64,000 bases of DNA, from NCBI RefSeq assembly GCF_021272385.1, contig NZ_JAJSDZ010000010.1, forward strand, positions 992,001 through 1,056,000, read 5' to 3'. The first letter of the stretch is position 1. Each line of letters begins with the position of its first letter. Below, piece after piece: positions 9,277 through 18,900 of this stretch. A model generated the notes under the pieces. The model did no database searches. It saw only the letters and a program-made list of their open reading frames with translations, and was not told the origin of the DNA. The DNA comes from Vibrio salinus (lineage in GTDB: Bacteria > Pseudomonadota > Gammaproteobacteria > Enterobacterales > Vibrionaceae). A program made the translations under genes and the position numbers.

Positions 9277-9674
9277 TGAGGTTTGCGTTTGCGAGTTATC
9301 AGAAACACCGGTTGCGAGTGCTTCCGGTTCTTAGGCGTACGGATGAAAAAAATAAGCATAATTTTGCGGATGAAGTGGATATGGCCCTGTTAGATGACAG
9401 GGCTTTTTTATTTCTGTGTGACGGTGGTTTTATTGTCCTTCAGCCGATAGTCAAGGATGGCTCATCATGGGTAAATATCATGTTTGCGTACTCATGGGGA
9501 ACCACGGCGCTTCCCTGCTATATGAACGATATTTTTCATCTTGCCGGTGATATCGGGGCTGTTGGGGTTGAGCTCTATACCGTAGTTAAGAAGCTGGAAA
9601 GATTTCTTATCCGTAAAGGTTTTTCTAAGGACAGCGGCAATAACAGAATTCAACATTGGGTTAAACGGTTTTGA
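9276..9674 (+). CDS. Hypothetical phage protein, possibly GNAT-like
   Basis: A 132-residue protein whose ATG overlaps the TAA of the fibre gene (TAATG), indicating coupling. The region DDRAFLFLCDGGFIVLQPIV followed by a helix and a final RFLIRKGFSKDSGN...HWVK resembles the layout of acetyltransferase-like proteins found next to tail genes in some podoviruses. I cannot identify an acetyl-CoA loop with certainty, so the enzymatic call is weak. It may instead be a tail assembly or fibre-linked protein. Confidence 0.5.
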   Translation: MRFAFASYQKHRLRVLPVLRRTDEKNKHNFADEVDMALLDDRAFLFLCDGGFIVLQPIVKDGSSWVNIMFAYSWGTTALPCYMNDIFHLAGDIGAVGVELYTVVKKLERFLIRKGFSKDSGNNRIQHWVKRF

Positions 9675-9682
9675 GGTGATAT

Positions 9683-10357
9683 ATGGGCGGCGGCGGTAGC
9701 AGCGAGCAGAAAGAAACATCGTATGAAAAGGCGGCAGCAGATGTCGCTCAGAAAGAATGGAATCTCTACACCAATGAGCTATCCCAGTATGAGGATAACT
9801 TTATTGAGCGTGTCGGGAATTATAACAGTGATTCTAATATGGCTAACGCTAAGTCTGATGTGGATGTGAATTACAACTCAGCTTACAGCGATACAAGAGA
9901 TCAACTGGCTGACAATATGGCGGCATCGGGAATAAACCCGAACAGCGGGAAGTTTCAGGAAAATATGGCCGATACTGTTACCGATCAGGCAGAGAATCAG
10001 GCGGACACAGTAGACCGGGCTCAGTCGTCTGAGCAGGATAAATACATTGCCGGATTACAGGACGTAACGGCAATGGGGATGGGTGAGAAAGGAGACGCCT
10101 TATCTGGATTAAGTGATGTGGCCAATATGAGTGCGAGCAAGGCCGCAAGTGATGCGCAGGACGATTTTAACAAGAGAGCGTCTAATCAGCAGCTTGCGGG
10201 AGCGGTTGCCGGGGCAGGCCTGAGTAGTTACCAGAATTCTTTGAAATCAAGCGGCACCGGACTTTCAAGTTATGGCTCAGATGGCTACAGCTCATATTCA
10301 CTTTCATCCAATAAAGAATATAACCCACAATCAAACACATACTTTGGAGGGCGATAA
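9683..10357 (+). CDS. Putative internal virion/ejection protein (Gly-rich N-terminus)
   Basis: A 224-residue protein beginning MGGGGSSEQKETSYEKAAAD, a poly-Gly/Ser start typical of internal virion proteins of short-tailed phages. A long helical region follows, with many Ala, Asp and Gln and a short hydrophobic Ala/Gly stretch near residue 170 (AGAVAGAGL). It ends in a Ser/Tyr-rich tail. It opens the block of four proteins before the giant polyvalent gene, where ejection proteins are usually encoded. The next ORF starts within its stop (TAATG). Confidence 0.6.
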   Translation: MGGGGSSEQKETSYEKAAADVAQKEWNLYTNELSQYEDNFIERVGNYNSDSNMANAKSDVDVNYNSAYSDTRDQLADNMAASGINPNSGKFQENMADTVTDQAENQADTVDRAQSSEQDKYIAGLQDVTAMGMGEKGDALSGLSDVANMSASKAASDAQDDFNKRASNQQLAGAVAGAGLSSYQNSLKSSGTGLSSYGSDGYSSYSLSSNKEYNPQSNTYFGGR

Positions 10358-10725
10358 TGGGGGTAGCTTCTGATACTTATGCGTCATTGACCAGACAACA
10401 ATATAACGATTGGTATAACCGGTTTTACCCGGTTCAAAAGCAGCTTTTAGAGAAAACGCAATCTGGTGAGCTGTTAAATGAGCAGCTTGACCGGGCGGAT
10501 GAAAATGCCGCGAGTTCTCTTGATGCGGCGCAGGAATCCGAATCGGCAAAAATGGGGCGTTATGGTTTGAGTGGTACAGTCGATTCCAGTCAGAAAGCAA
10601 AGCTTGCTTTATCCAATGCCGCGACGAAAAACAACCTGCGTGATTATGAGAAAGAGCGTTCTATGGGGGTTCTTTCCGGGGCAGGCTATGCCCTTAAATC
10701 CGCCGCAACTTCTTCCTCAAGTTAG
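10357..10725 (+). CDS. Putative internal virion protein
   Basis: A 122-residue, mostly helical protein rich in Ala, Ser, Gln and Lys. It overlaps the previous gene by one base and is followed after nine bases by the next. Features such as YNDWYNRFYPVQKQLLEK and the repeated AAS/ATS runs match small ejection-type proteins. The function is inferred from its cluster only. Confidence 0.55.
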   Translation: MGVASDTYASLTRQQYNDWYNRFYPVQKQLLEKTQSGELLNEQLDRADENAASSLDAAQESESAKMGRYGLSGTVDSSQKAKLALSNAATKNNLRDYEKERSMGVLSGAGYALKSAATSSSS

Positions 10726-10734
10726 GAGACAGTC

Positions 10735-10971
10735 ATGTCATACAGTTTATTGAGTCTTGCTGGCGATACCAAAAGAAGTGCCATGAAAGGACTGAGGGAT
10801 GCTGCGGTTAGAGAAACCCAGCGTGAAAATAATAATGAGCAGCTTAAGCAGGCTGAAAAGCAGCAGACCATGAGCTCTGTTGGGAGTGGCGCTGCTATCG
10901 GTGCCTCTTTTGGTCCATGGGGTGCGCTCGCTGGTGCAGGTGCCGGTTACGTTATTGGTGAACTATTTTAG
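10735..10971 (+). CDS. Small virion protein with glycine-zipper C-terminus
   Basis: A 78-residue protein with a charged helical first half (KGLRDAAVRETQRENNN) and a C-terminal hydrophobic Gly/Ala stretch (GAAIGASFGPWGALAGAGAG). That arrangement resembles glycine-zipper segments that insert into membranes. It could be an ejection-pore or membrane-active component of the injected complex; a holin-like role is less likely because of its place among virion genes. ATG 10735 follows AGGAGA upstream. Confidence 0.55.
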   Translation: MSYSLLSLAGDTKRSAMKGLRDAAVRETQRENNNEQLKQAEKQQTMSSVGSGAAIGASFGPWGALAGAGAGYVIGELF

Positions 10972-10982
10972 AGGTATCCGTA

Positions 10983-12407
10983 ATGGGATTAGATACACGC
11001 GGTTTTATGGATGGTGCTTTGCGCGGTTATGATTTAATGGATCGCCATTACTCCCGGGAACGTCAGAACAAGTTAACTGACGAACGCATGGAGATGCAGA
11101 GAGAAAATAACGCTTTGCGTCAGGCATCAATGGAGCAGCAAATGAGTCTTCGAGATATAGAAGCCAAAAGAGCCGATGAGGACTATGACCGGAAATATGG
11201 CACTGTCAGTGAAGATGGTAAGCGAACTGGGGGTACTTATCAGGAAGACCGGGAACTTGCCAAAAAGCAAGCCGAACAAAACGCGAATTTACGGAATGCT
11301 CAGATCGAATCAGCAAAAGCAAGTGCTGACAATTCTAAGTATCAGATGGAGCAGGCTAAAAAAGCGAACGAAATTCAGCAAAACTTACCATTGATTCAGT
11401 CCGGGTGGAAAGAGTGGGGAAAATCAGAAGAAGTCCCCGAAGTCTTCAATAATAAATACATCAAAGGCAGTGCTTACGACCCAAGGCGTTATATGGAAAA
11501 GGATATCAATGACGCATTTACGACATTGCAGGAAAAGTTACCACAGATTATCAAAAATAAAGACGCCATGAACGATCCGGAATTCGTTTCAGCTTTGGGT
11601 GTGATGTATAAAAATCAGGTAAGAGGTGTTATTGGTCAGATCGATCCGATAACAGGTAAAAAAATTAAAGATGCGAAACTGGGCGGGGTTCACTTAGCTA
11701 AGGACATCGATCCTAATCAGCCAGGTGATCAGCCCGGAGTTGTACTAACAACGCTGGTTAACTACGGTGATGGGAAATGGATTCCAAAACCAATCAGCAA
11801 TAGCAGAAGTACTGATCAGAATGACGGTGTAAAAGTGATCCCTTTAGCGTCTGCAATGCGTGATATTACCTCTCAATTAGGAATGTGGCGTCAGGCCTCT
11901 AAATCGCAAGCATATAAGTCCATCTTTAAACCAGATCAAGCCGATGCTAAAAATCAGGCGGCATACCGGGATAAAGCAGCTGAGATTGAAAAAGAGCGGT
12001 TGCAGGCAATTGGTAAGCTTGATGCTTCATTGGGTGAAGAAGGCTATAAAACACAGGTTGAACAGATTAACCGGACAGCCGAAGAAGCGAAAAATAACCT
12101 GAAACGTTTATATTCGGGTGAAATACAGGGTAAGACCTCAGAAGTAGAATCACAACCGGGAACAAGCGTTCCAGCGTGGGCCAATGGTGATCCAAACAAG
12201 ATTAAGTTTGCTGATTTTTTACAGAGCCAGGGTGAAAATGTTGAGGCTATGTCTGCTAAACAACTTAATGATGAGTATGCAGATTACAGCGAGCACTTGA
12301 AACGTCAGGAGGACGAGAAACGAGCTCAGGAAATCATCGATAATAACGCAATGATAACCCGTGATTCTAAAGGTAATCCAACATACAGCGATATTCCTGT
12401 TCAGTAA
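10983..12407 (+). CDS. Putative ejection protein, long coiled coil
   Basis: A 474-residue, highly charged, helix-rich protein. The first 140 residues form an almost continuous coiled coil (ERMEMQRENNALRQ, KKQAEQNANLRNAQIES), followed by a mixed domain at about 150-300 and another helical part with Glu/Lys repeats. No membrane segment is seen. It is the last gene before a strong terminator and precedes the polyvalent giant protein, suggesting a structural or ejected scaffold. The family was not recognised. Confidence 0.55.
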   Translation: MGLDTRGFMDGALRGYDLMDRHYSRERQNKLTDERMEMQRENNALRQASMEQQMSLRDIEAKRADEDYDRKYGTVSEDGKRTGGTYQEDRELAKKQAEQNANLRNAQIESAKASADNSKYQMEQAKKANEIQQNLPLIQSGWKEWGKSEEVPEVFNNKYIKGSAYDPRRYMEKDINDAFTTLQEKLPQIIKNKDAMNDPEFVSALGVMYKNQVRGVIGQIDPITGKKIKDAKLGGVHLAKDIDPNQPGDQPGVVLTTLVNYGDGKWIPKPISNSRSTDQNDGVKVIPLASAMRDITSQLGMWRQASKSQAYKSIFKPDQADAKNQAAYRDKAAEIEKERLQAIGKLDASLGEEGYKTQVEQINRTAEEAKNNLKRLYSGEIQGKTSEVESQPGTSVPAWANGDPNKIKFADFLQSQGENVEAMSAKQLNDEYADYSEHLKRQEDEKRAQEIIDNNAMITRDSKGNPTYSDIPVQ

Positions 12408-12478
12408 TCTACGCCCATTAATGTAAGGGAACCGTGAAACAGGACTCCCTTTTCTATTAACTAAAATTCAACCAAACA

Positions 12479-12517
12479 AAAACCCCGAAGTGCGCCTAAC
12501 ACTTCGGGGTTTTCTGT
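12479..12517 (+). terminator. Strong Rho-independent terminator
   Basis: A perfect 14-base stem (AAAACCCCGAAGTG at 12479-12492 with CACTTCGGGGTTTT at 12500-12513) ends the upstream gene block. A weaker GGGA/TCCC hairpin lies about 50 bases before it. Confidence 0.85.
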
Positions 12518-12585
12518 TTCCAACGTTACAAGGATAACGAGGACTTATGACTAATTATATCAAACTAATTTTGGAGTTTCTAACT

Positions 12586-12693
12586 ATGAGTAGAAAATTA
12601 CCAACCTGGAAATTCATCATGATTTGGTTTCTGTTCTTCTGCGGTATTGTGCTTTTTGGTTCAGCGTCGTTAATCACCGCGATTAACTCATGA
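12586..12693 (+). CDS. Microprotein 1: single-pass membrane protein (35 residues)
   Basis: The ORF starts at ATG 12586 behind GGAG (12572-12575) and reads MSRKLPTWKFIMIWFLFFCG, then a hydrophobic stretch to the C-terminus, so a single membrane-spanning helix is expected. Its start region and protein resemble the next microprotein (GGAGTttCTAACTATGAGT versus GGAGTgCTAACTATGAGT; M-S-x-K-L-x-x-W-x-F), so the two are tandem duplicates. An in-frame ATG at 12547 could add 13 residues. Function unknown; a lysis-related or superinfection-related membrane peptide is possible. Confidence 0.5.
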   Translation: MSRKLPTWKFIMIWFLFFCGIVLFGSASLITAINS

Positions 12694-12739
12694 GCAAAGC
12701 GTAAAAAGGGTCTTGTGACGAAATTCGGGAGTGCTAACT

Positions 12740-12838
12740 ATGAGTGAAAAGCTATCAAACTGGCGATTCTTTCTCGTATGGGTGATATTTTTCATCCTAA
12801 GTTTTTCTTACTTAATTAGTGCAATAAGGTGGTGGTAA
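12740..12838 (+). CDS. Microprotein 2: tandem copy of microprotein 1 (32 residues)
   Basis: ATG 12740 is preceded by GGGAG at 12727-12731 and begins MSEKLSNWRFFLVW, followed by a hydrophobic segment and a terminal WW. It is clearly related to the preceding 35-residue protein, although both sequence and length have diverged. The pair lies between two terminators, suggesting its own short transcript. No family was recognised. Confidence 0.5.
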   Translation: MSEKLSNWRFFLVWVIFFILSFSYLISAIRWW

Positions 12839-12895
12839 CCATATGAAATTATAGATTTATTTTATTTATCACTAAAAGACTTCAAACACCTTCAT

Positions 12896-12919
12896 CCGCC
12901 CTTTATTGGCGGTTTTTTT
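12896..12919 (+). terminator. Rho-independent terminator before giant gene
   Basis: CCGCC (12896-12900) pairs with GGCGG (12908-12912), followed by seven T. It separates the microprotein unit from the polyvalent protein gene at 12945. Confidence 0.75.
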
Positions 12920-12944
12920 ATGTCTGTAATCCGGAGAATAACCA

Positions 12945-15900
12945 ATGCAAGACAATGAATTGCTAGGTGAAAACCCTAACGCTACCGTTAATGCTAAAAC
13001 CAATATGAACCGGGAAGCTGACTTCTCTGACGCTTCTTTAGATAATTGGTACAAATCGAGAAAACCTTTCTTCTCACAAACGACTTCTGTCAATACACCT
13101 CAATCGACAACATCTGCAAAAGATTACGATGTTTCTTTAGGAGATGTCGCAAAATCCGTTGGTGTTGGGGCTCTTGGAATGGTTTCCGGTATTGGTGAAT
13201 TATCGGAGCAGTTAACCGGCTATGGTGAAGGTCTGAGAGATGCCGCTCAATCAGGGTCTGATTACCTTGTTGATTCAATGACAGATGATGGTAAAGCTGC
13301 AATTAATGCGGATCTTATTAACGATGAAGACGGTATTAAATTAGGATCTGGTGCTGGAGATATCGATGTTTGGGCAATGAAATTTGCTCAGGGAATTGGC
13401 TCTTTAGCTGGTGGATTTGTTCTTGGCGGTGGTGCAGGAAGTGTGACAAGAATGGTTGCTTCTTCCATGCTAAAACGTGGTGCATCTACAGCTATTGCCA
13501 GTCAGGTTGCTGCAAGAACAGCTCAAATTCTGGAATCAGGGGTGACAGCGGCACCTATGATTGCTGGTTCCCATGGCGGCGCTATGCTGGATAGTCGCAA
13601 TGATGTCATGAATATGGATGCAGGGGTTTTATCTGAAAAATCTGAATACTTCAGAAATGCTTTACGTGAAGTTTCAGGCGATCCGAATAACAGCAACCTT
13701 AGCGCCACTGAAAAGGTTAATTTAGCGAAAGAGAAAACCGCTGACTACGCCAGTAAAATGACCGGGTTAGATCCGACTACTATTGCGGCATCTGTTATTG
13801 GTGGTGCCGGTGACAGACTCTTGTTTGAATCATTGGCTGGTAAAGCAGGACAAGGGGTTATCCGGGGAACTCTGAGGGGGGCAGCCACAGAGGGACTTTC
13901 AGAAGGTATCGAAAATGCAGGGCAAACCTACGGACAAAATGTATCTATTAACGATGTGGCCGGTACCAAACGGGATCCGCTTGAAGGTGTTGCGAAAAAT
14001 GCTATTGAAGGGGCTGCAATTGGAGCACTTACCGGCGCGGTACCCGGTGGCGTTGGTGGTGTTCGGGGTAAGTTTAAATCCTCTGCTGAAGACAATGCGA
14101 TTGACGGGGAACATAAAGATATCTCTGAAAATACGCAGCAAGAGTCAGCTCCTGAAAACGGTGCGAATACGTTCGAAGAGGTACCACCGGTCCAGATTGA
14201 CAACGAAAACCTGGATATTCCTGCTTATGAACGAAAAGACCAGATAAGGACACCGATTCAGGGTAATTTCAAAGAAGATCCAAATAATCTTGATATTCCA
14301 GCGTATGAACGTCAGGGAAAATTCATTGATAGTAAAGAATCTACACCGGATGAAAGTGTTCAGTCTGCGCCCGGTCCTTTCAATTCTTCTGATAAAGAAG
14401 CGTTAAAAGAAGATCTGACAAAAGCCGTTGACGAATTAAAAGCCGCCCTCAAAGAAGACAGGGATGACGGCCGGGCCAGTGTTGCAAAGCTTGATTTATC
14501 CCGATATCTGACGTCGATAGAGTCTGATGAAAACCTGACACCGGAACAGTTGGAAGTCGTTCGGAAAAACAGCAATGAAATTTATAATAAATATTGGGGG
14601 ATTGCTGATAATCAGGAATCGTCACAAGCTGAACTTTCTATTCAACAAGCACCAGCTAAAGAGCCTGGCTCTCTGCAAGAAAAATTAGATGAAACGATCA
14701 ATGCTAAGAAAGAAACTCAGCCAGAAAGTAAACTTGTAAAAAATGATATGCAGTCATCTCTCGATCATCTGATTGAAGAGCGGAACAAAGAATACAACCA
14801 GATCCGGGAAAGGGTTAAGTCAAACCTTCTGGATGAAGATAAAGGCAATGAAGCGCTCATCGATCGGTTAGCACAAACTGAATTTGATTATAAATACAAC
14901 AACCAGAAACCAGATGATGCTGAACCTGAAAAGCCTCAACAATATCAGGATACATTTCGTGCGGAAGACAAGGAAGCAGCTAACGCTGTCATCGATGCCC
15001 GATCAGCGAAAGCAAAAGAAGCGGCATTACAACGACAGGCAGAGCAGGAGCGGTCCGGGCAGCCTCAACCCAAAGTAAACCCTAATGTTATCACGAAGCA
15101 AGACGGTCAACCTGTCACCCGTTCATTTGCAAAATCGAAAGAAGAAGCCAGAAATAACGAAGTCGAGCGTGTTAAAGGCATTAAGCGTGATGCAAAACAG
15201 AGGGAGCTCGAACGTGCATTCGGTAGCAACACAGTCAAAACCGGTTTAAGTAAGCGTCTGCGCCGTAAAATTCAACGGGCAAAAGGTTTTGATAATGAAA
15301 AAGTATTAGACGAATTTCGGAACAACGAGAAGCGTCTGCAGGCTTTTCATGATGAAGCCCGTAGACAGGCAGACATTGAAGCGAATAAGCCTGAAAATGT
15401 TAAACGCCGTAAATCAGCACAGGCCTTGTTTGAAGAAAAAATCTCCTCTCCTGAAGCTAAACAGTTTGCTGAAAACCTGATCACTGAATCCATTAAAAAT
15501 GTAAACACAACATTGGATCAAAGTGCCGGTACAGTGCTTGAAATGGATGGACAGGAATCTGATTTGCCTAAAGTGAAAAAACAAATGGCAAACAGTATCC
15601 GCACTCTTGCTAATAAGTTTATCGGGAAGACTGCAGCACTTAATGACAACCTGCGAGCAAAAGCCTTAGAAAAAAAAACTCAGGAAGCAGCATCGATAAC
15701 AGAAAAAGTAGAGCAAGCCGCTCAGGAGACTAACGCCGCACCAACGGAAGGGCAGAAAGAGGCCGGTAATTATAAAAAGGGAGCAGTCAATATTCAGGGC
15801 ATGACCGTGGCTATTGAAAATTCTAAAGGCAGCACCCGATCAGGTCGTGACCCTAATGGTAAATCATGGTCAGTTAAAATGAAAAATCATTACGGGTATG

Positions 15901-18900
15901 TCAAGGGAACTAACGGTGCTGATGATGATCCGGTAGATGTCTTTATTGGTCCAAATCCTGAAAGCGATAAAGTATTCGTTATTGATCAGGTTGATCCGGA
16001 TACTGGAAAGTTTGACGAACATAAGGCCATGCTTGGGTTTGATGATATTGACTCGGCAGAAAAAGCTTATCAGTCCAATTACTCAAAAGGTTGGAAAGGT
16101 CTCGGTAATATTAATGAGACCACCGTCGAACAGTTTAAAGATTGGCTAAATTCGGATAAGACCAGTAAGCCTTTTGAAAATCCAAAGGGAAAAAATCAAG
16201 GCAGTGAAAATGTTAAAGAAAGCCTTGATTCGATCATTATAGATAAACCTGAAACCAGTTTTTCCCTCGAGTCGGTTACCAGTTCAAGACCAGAAAAAGG
16301 TATGACATTGAAATCGGCAAAACTTGCCGCCGATCAATGGCTGAATAAATACAAAGGCGGTGCCGGGGTTAAATTACGTGTGGTTAAAACTCAGCAGGAA
16401 GCGGAAAGCATCCTTGGTACTAAATTTGGTGATCAGTTTGTCCATGCCTTATACAACGGCGATAAAGGCGAGGTTGTTGTTGTTGCTGACAACATTGCTA
16501 ATCCAAAACAGCTACGGCAAAAATTAAGACATGAAATTTTAGTACACCACAGTCTGCAGTCAGTCATCGGTGACCATGAGTATAACCGGATCATGGATCT
16601 GGTTAGCAAGAGTAAAGATTCTCGCTTCATGAAAGATATCTGGTCTGATGTAGAGAAAAACTATTCTGATTTAAGTCCGCATGAGAAAGCTGAGGAAGTT
16701 CTTGCCAAAGCGGCAGAGTCAGAAAGAGGGGCCGTTCATAAATGGCTTGATCGGATTGTAGGCGTTATAGCAGAAGCTCTAAGACAAGCCGGATTGCTTT
16801 CTGAATCCGATATTACTCAATCTGAAATGTATAACATTGTTCGTACATTAGGGGATAGGGTTAGGAAAACGAAACCGCGCCCTCAGGGACCTGATAACAA
16901 TGGACAAAGTGTTAAGTTCTCTCAGTCAAAAGAGGACTTAGATAATTATCAGTCCAAGCTTTATAAAGCAATGAAGTCTTTAAAAAGTCGTGTAGATCCA
17001 GTAAAGGTGATGGATACCCCAGACGTTCTTAAACATGTGGGCATGCCTGATTTACCGATTTATATCTCAAGGGATATTGTTAGAAAGGCAACTAATGGCG
17101 TGAAGGAAGATCATGACTTTGATATGAGTGTCATAGAAGATTTGCCGAACTTACTCTCTGATCCTATTGCTATATTTAAACCGAAAAACCAGGCTATTTC
17201 TAAAGATGGCAGTAAAAACATTCTTGTTGAGGCTACAACGTTAGCAGGTAAAAAAGCTGTGGTAGCCATACACGCTAATGTGCAAGACCATCGGATGGTT
17301 GTAAATAGGATAGCTAGTGTTCACGGTAGGTCAAATCAGAACTATAACGGTTGGATTAGAGAAGGATTATTAGAGTATATAAAAAGCAAAAACCCTGATT
17401 GGCTGCGTTTGCAAGGGCTACAATTGCCCAAGGAGCGCACCTTCCATCAGGGCTCTAATAAAAGTCTACTTACTAAAGATGATATTGTCAAAATTCAGGA
17501 CTCTGATAAAAACACTATTAAGTTCTCCCGAACCTCCCAACCGAAGACGATTGATGAAGCTTTAGAGCAGATCACGCCTAAAGAGCGATTTGAAGGGGTA
17601 ACAACTGCAATAGGAAGGGCAGTTAAAAAAGCCGTTCAATCTAAAGCTGGTGGCGCCATAAAAGGTGATCTTGGTCTTGGTGCTGTAACTTTACGGCAAT
17701 TGTCTGATCTTGCAAATCATAAGCTTCCTCAGGTTAAAAATTATGTTGATACGGTCCATAAAATGCTGACTCAACGAAATCAGTTGGCGTTTGATGCGCA
17801 CGAAATGGCTAATTTCGTCAGGAAGTGGGCAGCAAGAAACCGAAAAGCGGCAGATGAAATGTTTGATGTTGCTCACCTGGCAACGGTTGAAGGTGTGGAT
17901 CCGGACAAAGAATTTAAGTCGGCCAAGGAAACACTGGAAAAGCGCATTCAGCACTTAGAGAAAGTGAATGAAGGTAGTCATAAAACCAATGAACAAATGG
18001 CCGAGTTAAAAGAGCTCCGGAATATGCTTGAAGGCGAACCTCGCCGGATGAGAAAGCATGCAGAGCTGAGAGCTCGGTTCTATAAAATGCCGAAAGAAGC
18101 ACAGCACCATTACCGGGAAATGCGTGATAAGTATCAGCAGCGGCATCAGTTATATAAAAATCTGCTTGAAGAGCAGATTCAACATGCCGAAATAGATAAC
18201 CGCATTAAGAAACAGCGGATAGCCGAGTTAAAAGCTCAATTTGAGCTACAAGAAGTGATGGCGCCATATTTCCCGCTTTCCCGGTTTGGAGATTACTGGA
18301 TTAGTACCACTGACCGTAATGGTGAAAAACAATTCAGGATGTACGAGTCTGAAAAGGATCAGCAGATTGCTAAAAAGAAACTGGAAAGTAGTGGCTATCA
18401 GGTATTAGCCGGTTACAAACTGGAAAAGAACCCAGCCATTGAAGGTGCCAGCTTAAGCTTTGTGTCTGATCTAATGAACAAGGTCGAAGAGTCCAGTCTG
18501 AATGAACTGAAGAAAGGTGAGTTAAAAGACACTATCTATCAGATGTATCTGCAATCTCTGCCCAGCCGATCTATGCGAAAACAATTTATGCACCGGCAGA
18601 AAGTTAAAGGTTGGAGTAATGATGCTTTGAGGGCGCTTGCCGAGAACATGATGAAAGGCTCTTATCAGTTAGCCAGGCTACAATATTCTGACGAATTGAC
18701 TAAGCATGTATCTGATGCAATTAAAGTGGCCGGCAACAGTGGGGATAACCAATCATCACGTTATGCCAATGAACTTTTAAAACGTCACCAGTGGGTAATG
18801 AATCCAACACATTCTAAAGCAGCTCAGAAAATAACATCACTTGGATTTTTATACATGCTTGGGTTTTCTCCTGCAGCAGCGGCGATTAATACCACACAGA

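Noticed and set aside
7720..9674. Diversity-generating retroelement at the fibre
   Set aside because: No reverse transcriptase, template repeat or variable repeat was found in the window.
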